64,000 nucleotides of DNA from Kazachstania africana CBS 2517 (taxonomy: Eukaryota > Ascomycota > Saccharomycetes > Saccharomycetales > Saccharomycetaceae), in contig NC_018949.1 of NCBI RefSeq assembly GCF_000304475.1, forward strand, positions 310,001-374,000, given 5' to 3'. The notes under the pieces are model-generated. The model was not told the origin of the DNA. It worked only from the letters and a program-made list of their open reading frames with translations, and did no database searches. The translations under genes and the position numbers were made by a program. Shown one piece after another: positions 10,195-20,743 of the stretch; within the stretch, counting starts at the first letter, position 1, and each line of letters starts with the position of its first letter.

Positions 10195-13100
10195 ATGAAT
10201 ACTGGTTTCACTTTTCCTCCTCAAAGTGGTAACATCGATGATAGCAATGAAACTAAAAATAACATTGAAGGACAGTCCAGAGACCTACTTATTTCCGACA
10301 TAAATGACAATACTGAGGGAAATATAATGCGTTCCAACTCTTTTGCTCAAGACCATGCTTATTTTCCTTCGAATGATCCTCCTGTTACGGAGTCCAAGTT
10401 TCCTGTGATAGATATTCCATCTCCATTAGAGATAGGAGGCCAGAAGATACGATCTGTTTCAGAGCAGAAACCACAGTCTATACCTCTGGAAAATACAGTT
10501 CCTCTCACTCCCATGATCAATAATGATGACTTCCACAACCATCCTAAAACAGAACTAAATATACCAGTGGAAAAATCCTTCACTCCCACAGATTCAGTAA
10601 ATAAACCGATAGAAGAAGAATACGTTGTTAATTTAAGGCAACAAATGGCAACAGATTGGAAAAGTCCTTCGGAGTATGCATTACATATATTATTCACGAA
10701 ATTTGTTAGACATGCTGAAAGTAAGTTAAATCTTTGTTTACAACATCCATCAAATCCGGAACCTCCAATTATAGACATTTTAGGCGAAGGTGTTGATCCC
10801 AGTTTTGACACAATCATTGAGTCTCTAGGTCATATCGCAAGAAAGAAACCAAAGCCTGTGATAGATGCAATGATGTTTTGGAGGAAATCAAAATCTGAAT
10901 CTGCCAATTCAGCAGCTGAACATGTTCAAACTCTGATCAAGGAATATAATATTAGAGCAAATAATCCATCATTCTCATCAGCCGCTTCCCCAACAACTCC
11001 TTCAAGTAGTGGTAGCATAAGTGCAAGTGTCCCAAGGCGATCCATTTCTGCAAAACTTTATAAAACATCAAATGATAACCCAAAACTACTACAACTTCAG
11101 CAAAGTATCGAAAAAGAGAAAACCCTTGCATTACAAGCTGATAGAAAGTCATTAATAAGTATTTACATTCTATGTCGTGTTTTGATTGAAATTGTTAAAC
11201 AATCACCTGAAGACGTAAATGACGACCTTAATGATAAGTTAGAAGAAATAATATTCACACAGCTAAAAACAACTGACCCATTTTCAATCTCTTCAAGCTT
11301 GATTAAATCTTCAAATTGGAATTCATTCGCGGAATTATTGGGTTGCATGTCTGAAAAGAACTTCCTTTCTGTAAGTGACAGATTTATTGCAGATTTAGAA
11401 AAAATGCCTAGTCATATCAGTGAAGAAATGGAACCTAATATACATTTGTTAATACTTGGAATGAGATACATTCGTTTAAAAAACTATCCATTGGATAAGT
11501 TCGAAGAGACTGCTGATTTTATTAAAAGTTTATCAAAATTTTTTGCAAGAACGGAAAGTTTGACAGTTAGATTAGCTTACGCAGAAGTAATAAATCAACT
11601 ATTACTGCCTTTAGCTGGTTCTTTAAGTGCTGAAGTTAACCACCCTACATGGATAGAGGCCATGGAGCTTCTTTTGGAATGTGCAAAAAAGCTAAAATCA
11701 GATTCCAAATATTGGGCAAACGGATTTAAACTAATGGTTTCAATTTTGTGTGCATCACCTCCATCAATTTTCACAGAAAACTGGATTAATATAATTGAAG
11801 TAAACGCTAGCAAAATAAAAACTAAAAATCTAGACGAACGTATAATTTTCTCAGTAGGTTTATCAAGACTAGTTTGGGTTTATCTTTATAGATGTCCAGA
11901 GACCTTAAATAATACAACAAGAACACTCACAGAATTAATGAGGTTATATTTACCAACAAAGAAAAAGGAAAATTGGTTAACAACTGATCTAGGACTAATA
12001 AATCCCTTAACTGATGCTCTAGTTTCAATTGGATTTTTACACCCTACCTTTTTAGTAGAAACAGCTTTGATACCTTTGTTAAGGCAGTCATTCAATGGGA
12101 CAACACTCGAGAATGTTAATTATGATAGATTAATTCTGGCAATTAACACTTACAAAGGACTATTGATGACTACAGAAAGACCTAACTTTCCACAAGGAGA
12201 TTCAAGATACTACGAGGTAGATTTGAACAGCATCTCAGCAATGAAAAATGAAACGCTGGTCTCGTATCACGAGGAAATCTGTGCGTATCTGAATAGGTTA
12301 TTTTTGTTATTGGATTCGAATATCGGGTCTGAAGTATGGTCACCGGAAAATTTACATCTTAAACATCCATCTACCACTTTTGGCGCTTTTTCTTTTGGCT
12401 TTAACAATGAGAGTGACAACAATATTCAGAGGAAGAATTTGAATATTTTGTTATTCGCTACAATTATTGAGACCATTCCTTGCTGTATGACGATTTCAAA
12501 GAAAATTTCTTATAAATCAAGTATCGAAATTTTATCAAGGAACGCTGTACATGCCAATTTGTTGATCGAAAATAGTTGTAAACTCTCTTTAAAGGCGCTG
12601 GCATCCAAAAAGAATCCTTATACTTTTATAACGTGGTTTGCCAAATACTCATTTGATTTTGATGAAAAGACACAATCAAGTTATAATACTTCATATTTGG
12701 CGTCTAATGAGTATAAAAAACTTTTAGAACTTTACGTAGAGTTATTAGAGTGTTGGTTAGAAGAATTTCAATCATATAAGACCGAAGAAAAGAAAAAGGT
12801 TATTGGTTTGGATGGGATTCAGCTAATGAAGACAGACAGTACACCTGATGATGCTTCTGAAACCGAGAGACTTGAATGGAAAAATACCATTACAGTTATC
12901 GAAGAAATTGAGGGAAATGGTTTATTTTTCCTTTGTTCACATGATGTTAGTGTGAGAAAGCTCGCAATTCAGATACTAAAGATCATATCAAGGTTTGATG
13001 AGGCTATGGTGGAAAAAACTGAAAAATTATCACATAACTATAACAATAATAGCCATTCAAGATCATCTTCACTCCATTTTGCGGCTGATAGAGGCAATAG

Positions 13101-16100
13101 GTTGATAGATTTACTAAATGAAGCTAATATAATATATTTGATTGGTTTGCACAAAGCGTCCTTGAGTGTGGCAGAAAAATCGAGACTATCAAAGCTGAAT
13201 TCCAGATATAGAAAGGGTTTACTGATTAATGTCAGTGAATCTTCTTACGGTGTTGATGGGGCACTTTGGCAAAGAGCGTTTCCAAAACTTTTGATTAGTA
13301 TTTTCAAATCATGCCCTATGACTATGGCTCTTTGTAGATCACTTGTTTGCATTCGACTTGTCCAGATGCACGAAATAGTTTTACGTATCGCTAATGACAC
13401 CGAATACAAACCCTCAAGGGCGCTTCCAGAAACTATTATACACCAATGGAAACTGTACCTTGTTTCAGCTTGTACCTCGTTGACTTCAACAAATGATCAA
13501 AAATTGCACATACCGGTTACTATCAAGCAACATGGTAGAAAGAAGAGTCAGCAAATCTTTACCGTCCAACACCAAAAAATAAAATCCGCAAGATCAATTT
13601 TTAAAATGGTGTTACCTTTATTAAGCTCCAAGCATCCCATAATCAAGGAGGCAATTATATCTGGCTTAAGTTCGATGAATATCAATATCTACAAAACATT
13701 CATTGAAAGTATAGACCATTTTTTAATTAGCTGGAAAGACGGCAATTCTGATAATCAGAAAAGAGTCGAAATGTTCCATATTTTAACTATATTATCCAGA
13801 TTTTTGAAGGAATCTATTGTTTTAGAGGATGACTGGATTTTAAGAAGATTATCCGAATTCTTGAGACATACTAAGACCTTTTTGGAACAGGACTTCGTCC
13901 AGGTCTCGTTTGAATACCAGCAGTTAAGAAGTTATTTTGCCGAATTATTACTACATTACTACTCTGCAATTCGCGAGCATCCGCTAATGGAGGAACTCTT
14001 TCCATTTGAGGCTCGAGTATCATCATTCAACTATTTGAAGTATTGGTGTGGCTACGGCGAATATGCTTCCATATCTACGATGAGGTATGCTCATATGATA
14101 AACAACACTGAGTCTAATAGAGACAAGACAGCTATCACAGCAGGTATTGAGTTTCAGAAAAATAGGCTAGAGACAATTATATTGGAGGCGATGGTTATCC
14201 TGTGTTCTGATCCGATCACAAAAAAATTGAATAATTCGTCAAACATACCTGTAATAGTTTCTTTCGACATCAAGGGTCTGCTATCTTGGATCGAGTCCTT
14301 ATTTAATTCTCAGAATGAAACAGTAAAAAATTTGGGTGTTCGAGCTTTAGAAAACCTGTTGGAAAAAAATAGAGAAAACTCACAACTTTTCAAAGACGTC
14401 GCTGTACAGTGTATATCACAGCACGACTCTCCATCTGTTGCGGTACTTTATTATATCACCCTGTGTAAATCGGTATTAAATCTGGATGATCTTATTTTGG
14501 ATGAAGACGAGCTCGTTTCTTTGGGGTTGTATGGGTTGGTATCCGATAAGGAAGACACGAGAACTTACGCCGTTGATCTGTTATCTGCAGTAGAAACCAA
14601 ACTACACAATTCTTCGTACACCAAGGTTTTCAAAGAACGATTAGCAAATTCCTCCAAGAGTGTATATAAGTCGACCGCCAAAGAAATATCGACTATTTTC
14701 GCTGAATTACTGTCTCAAGAACTGTGTTTAAGGATATTTTCAAGCTTAGTGAGGATATTGGACCTATTTCCATTTGAAATAAAAAGGGACCTTCTGGTGT
14801 TGATGGTTCCATGGGTCAATAAGTTTACCATGAAATCAATAGATGATTTGGAGACGTATATGGTATTGAACAATTTATTTCATATTACGATAGATTTGAA
14901 TAATAGGCTGCCTAAAGAAGTAGAACAGATTTGGATATCTCTAGGGAAAGGAAATTCATTCCAGAACACATATGTTTCTTTAGAGTATATCATTGAAACG
15001 GCTATTCAACGCCGGAACCCTGCTTTTGTGCAGAAAGCAAGAGATGTTGTTCTATATCTTGCAAACGTTCCTGGTAGCATAGGCTTACTTGATACGCTTT
15101 TAGACAATCTTGAGCCAAAATCAATGATTCCAAACACGAACCATAACATTACTGGACCAGTGGACAAAAATACTAAGGATTATTTTATTGCAAATATTTG
15201 GGAGCGCTTAAATTATACTGGAAAGCAAGTTGTCTTCTCAAAGGCCCAGCTTTCCATAATCTTTTTGGTTAACTTATTAACAGATGCTAATGAATCGGTA
15301 AAGATGAAGCTGCCAACCCTGTTGCACATTTCTATTTGTTTATTAGATCATTACATACCTTTAGTTCAAGAGAGTGCTTCTAGAATAATTTGTAACTTGA
15401 TATTCGGTCTTTCCCCAACACATGAAAAATCAGAAAGTACTGTCAACATATTAAGAAATAAGCAACTCCTTTGGTCTTACGACAATTTAGTGAAAGACAA
15501 GAAAGGGGCGAGGTCTCCCAAGTCAATGGATCCTTTAGTAAGAAATATCATAAGTATTTTTGCGGCAGTAGAAGATCTTCAAAATTTGTGGCAAAAAGTA
15601 GCTTTGAAATGGGCAACTACATGCTCAGTTCGTCACATTGCATGTCGGTCATTTCAGGTATTCAGGTCTTTACTGACATTTATTGACCAAGATATGTTAA
15701 GAGACATGCTTCATAGACTCTCCAATACAATATCTGACGATAACCCTGATATCCAAGGTTTTGCAATGCAGATTCTAATGACCCTGAATGCGATAATGGC
15801 AGAATTAGATTCTACAGATTTAATTAGTTTCCCTCAATTATTTTGGTCAATTATTGCATGTATGAGTAGTGTACATGAGCAAGAATTCATAGAATCCCTA
15901 TCCTGTGTGACCAAGTTCATATCAAAAATTGATTTAGACTCTCCTGATACCGTACAGTGCCTTGTTGCCACATTTCCCTCTAACTGGGAAGGACGCTTTG
16001 ATGGGTTACAACAAATTACTATGACGGGCCTGAGATCAAGTAATTCTTTAGATATCACACTCAAATGTTTGGATAAATTGAACTTACTGAAGGACAGCAG

Positions 16101-17409
16101 GATTATAGCAGACCCGGAATCTCGTCTTTTCTTTGCTTTGATTGCCAATCTTCCGAGATTTCTAAACGCAATGGACCACAAAGATTTTTTATCTATTCAG
16201 GACGCAACAAAGGCATTAATTGTTCTCTCGGATGCCAACAACCAACCATCCCTTTCAAGATTAATAGATTCCTTGGCAAAGGACAAATTTAGATCCAAAA
16301 AAGATTTTATGAGTCAGGTCGTAAGTTTTATTTCTAGAAATTATTTTCCACAGTATTCTGCACAAGCACTGATTTTTCTATTAGGTTTATTGCTGAATGA
16401 ATTAGATTGGATTAAAATCCAAACGATGGAAATTTTGAAGTATGTCTTTCCTCTCGTGGACTTGACAAGACCAGAATTTACTGGTGTTGGGGCTGATTTG
16501 ATTTCTCCATTATTGAGACTTCTTTTGACTTCATATGAGATGCAAGCTTTAGAGGTCTTAGATTATGTTCCTAACGTCTCTGGGAGTAAAATGGATAAGG
16601 ACGTGTTGAGGATAAGTATGGGTAATAATGACGTGAAAAACAACAGCACGGTTACCACAACACTCTTTGGTTTACCTGAAGAAAGTGGCTGGTCCATCCC
16701 AATGCCAACTATGACAGCTGCCACAACCCGACATAATGTCCATACAGTGTTTATGTCTTGTAAAAATAGCAGCATTATCAAGGATGCTTCAGAAGACCAG
16801 GATAATATTGATGAAATTGTTGAATTCCATGCCGATGGAGACTACGCTTTAGGAAGGATTGATACAGTCGATTCTTTCCGTGTCCCCGAAGAGGAAGATG
16901 CTTCGCTAAGCCATATGTGGGCAGAATTGGATAATCTGGACAGTTTTTTCACCAAGGAAACGTCACCAGTGCCAACGTCCCCAAATTTCCAGTTAGGCCT
17001 ACCACATGACAGATCAGATTCCATCGATACCACCAATACAGATCATACTTTGAATTTAGAATCAGCGCCTCAATTATACGACAAAAAGGTGTCTGTTATT
17101 CTTAATAGAAGTTTATCACGAACTCCCTCAAGTGTTTCTTTTAAGAAGTATCTTGCGGATTCTTTTGCTACAAATATGAGTCGTGATGTCTCGGGACCTG
17201 AAAATAATTATCAAAGAACAAGTGTTCTGAATAATCCTTTATTTTATAGAGGAAGTGAACAAGCTACACGTACTCCCACTAGAAGCTCTGCTATATTGAG
17301 CATGAACACCCCGCCCCTATATTCCTCTGTAGTTGAAAATAAAAAATCGACTAAAAGTGCAAACAGACAGGGAAGGCATCAAAAACACTATCATTTACCT
17401 CGTTTTTAG
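10195..17409 (+). CDS. TAO3: Cell-morphogenesis scaffold of the RAM network (Furry family)
   Basis: The 2404-residue protein is close to the size of S. cerevisiae Tao3 (about 2376). Family features visible are a low-complexity Ser/Asn-rich N-terminus (about 1-150), then a long alpha-helical HEAT/armadillo-like body starting around YVVNLRQQMATDWKSPSEYA, and a Ser/Thr-rich acidic tail after about residue 2150. Tao3/Pag1 is the scaffold that helps Hym1 and Kic1 activate the kinase Cbk1, controlling polarised growth and daughter-cell-specific Ace2 activity. The start is supported by the following NTGFTFPPQ segment and by absence of an in-frame upstream ATG with matching sequence. It is transcribed away from STH1 and converges on ASG1 with about 160 bases between the stop codons. 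There are no internal stops or frameshifts. Confidence 0.95.
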   Translation: MNTGFTFPPQSGNIDDSNETKNNIEGQSRDLLISDINDNTEGNIMRSNSFAQDHAYFPSNDPPVTESKFPVIDIPSPLEIGGQKIRSVSEQKPQSIPLENTVPLTPMINNDDFHNHPKTELNIPVEKSFTPTDSVNKPIEEEYVVNLRQQMATDWKSPSEYALHILFTKFVRHAESKLNLCLQHPSNPEPPIIDILGEGVDPSFDTIIESLGHIARKKPKPVIDAMMFWRKSKSESANSAAEHVQTLIKEYNIRANNPSFSSAASPTTPSSSGSISASVPRRSISAKLYKTSNDNPKLLQLQQSIEKEKTLALQADRKSLISIYILCRVLIEIVKQSPEDVNDDLNDKLEEIIFTQLKTTDPFSISSSLIKSSNWNSFAELLGCMSEKNFLSVSDRFIADLEKMPSHISEEMEPNIHLLILGMRYIRLKNYPLDKFEETADFIKSLSKFFARTESLTVRLAYAEVINQLLLPLAGSLSAEVNHPTWIEAMELLLECAKKLKSDSKYWANGFKLMVSILCASPPSIFTENWINIIEVNASKIKTKNLDERIIFSVGLSRLVWVYLYRCPETLNNTTRTLTELMRLYLPTKKKENWLTTDLGLINPLTDALVSIGFLHPTFLVETALIPLLRQSFNGTTLENVNYDRLILAINTYKGLLMTTERPNFPQGDSRYYEVDLNSISAMKNETLVSYHEEICAYLNRLFLLLDSNIGSEVWSPENLHLKHPSTTFGAFSFGFNNESDNNIQRKNLNILLFATIIETIPCCMTISKKISYKSSIEILSRNAVHANLLIENSCKLSLKALASKKNPYTFITWFAKYSFDFDEKTQSSYNTSYLASNEYKKLLELYVELLECWLEEFQSYKTEEKKKVIGLDGIQLMKTDSTPDDASETERLEWKNTITVIEEIEGNGLFFLCSHDVSVRKLAIQILKIISRFDEAMVEKTEKLSHNYNNNSHSRSSSLHFAADRGNRLIDLLNEANIIYLIGLHKASLSVAEKSRLSKLNSRYRKGLLINVSESSYGVDGALWQRAFPKLLISIFKSCPMTMALCRSLVCIRLVQMHEIVLRIANDTEYKPSRALPETIIHQWKLYLVSACTSLTSTNDQKLHIPVTIKQHGRKKSQQIFTVQHQKIKSARSIFKMVLPLLSSKHPIIKEAIISGLSSMNINIYKTFIESIDHFLISWKDGNSDNQKRVEMFHILTILSRFLKESIVLEDDWILRRLSEFLRHTKTFLEQDFVQVSFEYQQLRSYFAELLLHYYSAIREHPLMEELFPFEARVSSFNYLKYWCGYGEYASISTMRYAHMINNTESNRDKTAITAGIEFQKNRLETIILEAMVILCSDPITKKLNNSSNIPVIVSFDIKGLLSWIESLFNSQNETVKNLGVRALENLLEKNRENSQLFKDVAVQCISQHDSPSVAVLYYITLCKSVLNLDDLILDEDELVSLGLYGLVSDKEDTRTYAVDLLSAVETKLHNSSYTKVFKERLANSSKSVYKSTAKEISTIFAELLSQELCLRIFSSLVRILDLFPFEIKRDLLVLMVPWVNKFTMKSIDDLETYMVLNNLFHITIDLNNRLPKEVEQIWISLGKGNSFQNTYVSLEYIIETAIQRRNPAFVQKARDVVLYLANVPGSIGLLDTLLDNLEPKSMIPNTNHNITGPVDKNTKDYFIANIWERLNYTGKQVVFSKAQLSIIFLVNLLTDANESVKMKLPTLLHISICLLDHYIPLVQESASRIICNLIFGLSPTHEKSESTVNILRNKQLLWSYDNLVKDKKGARSPKSMDPLVRNIISIFAAVEDLQNLWQKVALKWATTCSVRHIACRSFQVFRSLLTFIDQDMLRDMLHRLSNTISDDNPDIQGFAMQILMTLNAIMAELDSTDLISFPQLFWSIIACMSSVHEQEFIESLSCVTKFISKIDLDSPDTVQCLVATFPSNWEGRFDGLQQITMTGLRSSNSLDITLKCLDKLNLLKDSRIIADPESRLFFALIANLPRFLNAMDHKDFLSIQDATKALIVLSDANNQPSLSRLIDSLAKDKFRSKKDFMSQVVSFISRNYFPQYSAQALIFLLGLLLNELDWIKIQTMEILKYVFPLVDLTRPEFTGVGADLISPLLRLLLTSYEMQALEVLDYVPNVSGSKMDKDVLRISMGNNDVKNNSTVTTTLFGLPEESGWSIPMPTMTAATTRHNVHTVFMSCKNSSIIKDASEDQDNIDEIVEFHADGDYALGRIDTVDSFRVPEEEDASLSHMWAELDNLDSFFTKETSPVPTSPNFQLGLPHDRSDSIDTTNTDHTLNLESAPQLYDKKVSVILNRSLSRTPSSVSFKKYLADSFATNMSRDVSGPENNYQRTSVLNNPLFYRGSEQATRTPTRSSAILSMNTPPLYSSVVENKKSTKSANRQGRHQKHYHLPRF

Positions 17410-17569
17410 TAAACTGTACTTCAGTAGAATATTACTATATAACATTTACTAAAGGATATCAAAATAACATTCAATAATTAATCATTAATCATTAATATAA
17501 CTATATAAACAAAGGGTGGACCATGAACGATATTATAGAGAAAATTCATTCAAGTAGAACAAAATTTTT

Positions 17570-20116
17570 TCAGTTTGCCGGACTGGTATCATCAGGCAAA
17601 GGCAGCGGGTTTCTGACATACTTGCCAAATAACTGGGTATCTAGTTCATCAAAGACATTTAGTATATCACTGTTCGAATTGAGCAGAGCAAATTTCTCTC
17701 TATCTTCTTTGCTAAGCGCTTCAACATTTTTGATAGCCCCAGTGTTATCATTCTCGCCGTTATTCTTAAAGGCGTCATAAGGGAGATTTGAAGCTTGATC
17801 CAACCCATATATCTTTCTATCGTTAATGTTATCATCTCTAGAGTTCTGTTTAATGAACATGCTTTCGATAGGAATACTTTTAGATGTGGAGCTCTCTTCG
17901 TCATCATTTTCTAAACTGCTTAAACGGCCATTACCATCGTTTGAAGCAATATTTTCAATCGAAAGATTAGACATAACAGGAGCAACCGAAGCCTGTGATG
18001 GGGAAGAGGAATTCAGGTTTTTTATGAAATTGTCAAAATTGTAGTTAGTGTCTATATCCGCAGCACCATTAGTGGAATTGGTCTGCGGACTCATATTCAC
18101 TAAAGACTCCATGTTATTGTTTTCAGCATTAAGATTAGAGCTCAAAATTGATGCCTGTGCCTCATAGGGTGACTTATGAGTCATTGACAATTGTATCGTC
18201 CTTGCATTCAATTTTTCAAATAACTTATTCAAAATGTTATAAGTTCTATTAGCTGCCATACTCGTATCTTTTAATTGCATTAGGATGTTCCTGCCTTGTT
18301 CAGCATCCTTGAGAATTTCGTAATATTCCTTTGCACTTTCTCTGTCCGGAAGTTCAGCTTCGTGTATGTAAAACAACAAGCCGGCAACTGAATAAAAAAT
18401 AGTATAGTTCGCGTACCAGTACGAACCAGAAATTAAATTTTTATTTATTAATTCCTGAGCCATTCTTATCACGGTTCTTGCTACCGTTAGAGAATTCCTG
18501 GCTCGTTCCAAAGATAATTTATCTGGTTTTACAGTTGAAGTAAAATTTCTGGACAGATAGTGGATGAACGGTCTATAAAGAATAATTTGAACATGTAAAA
18601 ATGATAGCTGCAACAGTTTATTTGCTCTTTCATATTTTGGTGGGATAGCATCTGTGGTAGGTCTCAATTCTACTGGTAGATTATCTACCCATTCCGTCAG
18701 TTTAGCCTCCAGTCTTGTAACAGTTTCATGTGAAATCATATTGTTGGTCTTTTTCAAAGGGTAAAGTTCACTGACAATTGTATCAAATACCATTATCAGT
18801 TTGGTGTGTTGGTTAGAAATTGCAATGCTAGAGAGCTCACCTTTTTGTCTCTCATAAAAGTAACCTTCTGCAGTAATATTCTCGTCAGACAACTCTATTG
18901 GTAAAGTTTGGTCAAAATCCTCAACCCTTAAAGACCTTGGCAATCCCAACATAGCATTGATGTAAATGTCCATTTTGTAAACATTATAGAACAGTCTTTT
19001 TTTCATTTCCAGTTCAATTGGATTGATATTAGGATCATTTGGATCCGAAGCTCTGTGATACCCTTCTCTCAGCACACTTCTCATGGCTACACCAATATAT
19101 GTATAACAACTCGATAGACGGGCCGAACACTGCAAAAAGATGAAAAGCATCAGTACGGTCTGTATCGAATTGAGATCACGAGTATTAGTAATGTCTATAA
19201 GTTTTCTAGCAGCAATGAAGTATTTATAACCTTCATCTTGTAAGAATTTGTTTTTATCATCTTGTCCTTTGGTATAATTATTTTTGCTAATAGTCGATTT
19301 GGAGAACAGAGCACCTACTGCCATGGTTGAATAGCATAAGGGCAAGAATTTCATTTGTTCTACAGTATAATTATGAGGATCAGTTTCGTACAATTCATCC
19401 AATTGCTTCAAAAATGATGGCCTATGATAAATTCTCAGAAGTACAAAACACGAGTGCCAAGTGTTGTAAACAAACTGTAAAGCAATTGGTTTTGGGGGCA
19501 AAATAATTTTGATTTCTCGTCCTATTGATTGAGGCGTAACACTTCTTTCTAGAGCAATACCGTTAACACTTGCGGTACTTGTACTTCTATGTAAGGGATC
19601 AGGGCTCGAATAAGTTGGCGATTGTAGGGATGCCGTCTGTTCAGATTCATTGTCTACAATTAGACGATACTCTTTCACAACGTCATCGAGAAAACTGTTA
19701 GAGTTTCCTTTAAAATTCCTCAAAATTTGTATAAATGTTGGAATATCAACTGTATTAATATCTGATGGCATTCCCGGCAACATTTCGTTGAACAATTGTC
19801 TGTATCTATCAATTTGATGTTGTAACTTAGAACTTTTGGTATTATACTTTCTAGTCCCTGCGGAAGATGCAGCGCTACCTGACTGAATATTCAAAGTGGA
19901 TAACATATTTTGTGACGAGATGTTTGTAGCACTCATGCTACCGGTGACTGAACTATTTGTCCGCTTGCTTGGCTGGTTGTAGGTACACTCATAGGAATAC
20001 ACAGTACAGTGAATACAGGGCTGCTGACCATCACATTTAACCTTCTTCTTCCTACACTCATCGCAAGCTCTTGTGACTCTCCTTCTTTTCACTTGTTGTT
20101 GCTGTTGTTCTGGCAT
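17570..20116 (-). CDS. ASG1: Zn(II)2Cys6 transcription factor Asg1
   Basis: I place the start at the ATG at 20116 (MPEQQQQQVKRRRVTRACDE), because S. cerevisiae Asg1 also starts MPEQ. An ATG 27 bases upstream (20143) would add nine residues. The protein has 848 residues. The zinc cluster uses Cys18, 21, 28, 34, 37 and 44, spaced C-x2-C-x6-C-x5-C-x2-C-x6-C. The fungal middle homology region follows at about 210-600 (VYNTWHSCFVLLRIYHRPSF, LRVEDFDQTLPIEL). The C-terminus is Asn/Ser-rich and disordered. Asg1 is a nuclear regulator of stress-response and fatty-acid-use genes in yeasts. It shares a divergent 627-base promoter with FKH1, as YIL130W and YIL131C do in S. cerevisiae. Confidence 0.95.
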   Translation of the reverse strand: MPEQQQQQVKRRRVTRACDECRKKKVKCDGQQPCIHCTVYSYECTYNQPSKRTNSSVTGSMSATNISSQNMLSTLNIQSGSAASSAGTRKYNTKSSKLQHQIDRYRQLFNEMLPGMPSDINTVDIPTFIQILRNFKGNSNSFLDDVVKEYRLIVDNESEQTASLQSPTYSSPDPLHRSTSTASVNGIALERSVTPQSIGREIKIILPPKPIALQFVYNTWHSCFVLLRIYHRPSFLKQLDELYETDPHNYTVEQMKFLPLCYSTMAVGALFSKSTISKNNYTKGQDDKNKFLQDEGYKYFIAARKLIDITNTRDLNSIQTVLMLFIFLQCSARLSSCYTYIGVAMRSVLREGYHRASDPNDPNINPIELEMKKRLFYNVYKMDIYINAMLGLPRSLRVEDFDQTLPIELSDENITAEGYFYERQKGELSSIAISNQHTKLIMVFDTIVSELYPLKKTNNMISHETVTRLEAKLTEWVDNLPVELRPTTDAIPPKYERANKLLQLSFLHVQIILYRPFIHYLSRNFTSTVKPDKLSLERARNSLTVARTVIRMAQELINKNLISGSYWYANYTIFYSVAGLLFYIHEAELPDRESAKEYYEILKDAEQGRNILMQLKDTSMAANRTYNILNKLFEKLNARTIQLSMTHKSPYEAQASILSSNLNAENNNMESLVNMSPQTNSTNGAADIDTNYNFDNFIKNLNSSSPSQASVAPVMSNLSIENIASNDGNGRLSSLENDDEESSTSKSIPIESMFIKQNSRDDNINDRKIYGLDQASNLPYDAFKNNGENDNTGAIKNVEALSKEDREKFALLNSNSDILNVFDELDTQLFGKYVRNPLPLPDDTSPAN

Positions 20117-20743
20117 TTCTACTGCTGAAAGCGAAATAAACAACTACAGTCCTAGACTATCAAAATATTCACGAACACACTTGCCTACTCACTATCACTG
20201 CTAAATGGGAAAGAATTGTATTATAGAGATGGATTGTATGTATTAGGATGTGCCAATTAGATGCGTTTTTGCTTACTAGTTGATACAAAACTTTTCACGA
20301 AACCCGGGCCCGAACTGCCCAAAAACAATTCAACCCTAGGGTTATAAAAGAAAATAATATAGGGTTTCAATTTCCGACCAACGATTCTAGAAATTTTAAA
20401 TTAGGGCATCAAAATTTCCAAAAATTTGCCAAATTTATCAAAAAAGCTTCTATTCTTGCACATTTTGAATTCACATTGTATATTCACATATCAGAATTAA
20501 GATGGGCTTATTCGCCAAGCTCTTAAGACCCCATAACAGCTGTGGAGCCCCGTCTTCCTTTTCGGGATATCCGGCCCATTGCTTTTTGGTCGCTGTCTCT
20601 TACTGCATTTTTTTTGTTTGTAAACAAAAAATATCTAAAAAAATTTCACCAGAGGTTTTCAATTTGAGATGAATGGGCAACTCTAGTTGCAAAACCAATT
20701 CCTGGAGCCATAGGAAGTAGATATCTTTGAACTGTAGAAGGGG
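20117..20743. other. Intergenic: divergent ASG1-FKH1 promoter
   Basis: The 627-base region serves both genes. Besides the Tbf1-like cluster listed separately, it has a short GC-rich stretch with CCCGGGCCCG near 20303-20312 and A/T tracts near 20610-20645. No open frame of note is present. Confidence 0.7.
20332..20408. promoter_or_regulatory. Cluster of Tbf1-like motifs (TAGGGTT) in the ASG1-FKH1 promoter
   Basis: A perfect 12-base palindrome AACCCTAGGGTT (20332-20343) contains the Tbf1 consensus ARCCCTAR on both strands. TAGGGTTT follows at 20360-20367 and TTAGGGCA at 20401-20408. Tbf1 is the TTAGGG-binding general regulator of snoRNA and other promoters in yeasts. The motif matches are seen; binding is inferred. 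The cluster is about 215-290 bases from ASG1 and 335-410 bases from FKH1. Confidence 0.55.
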
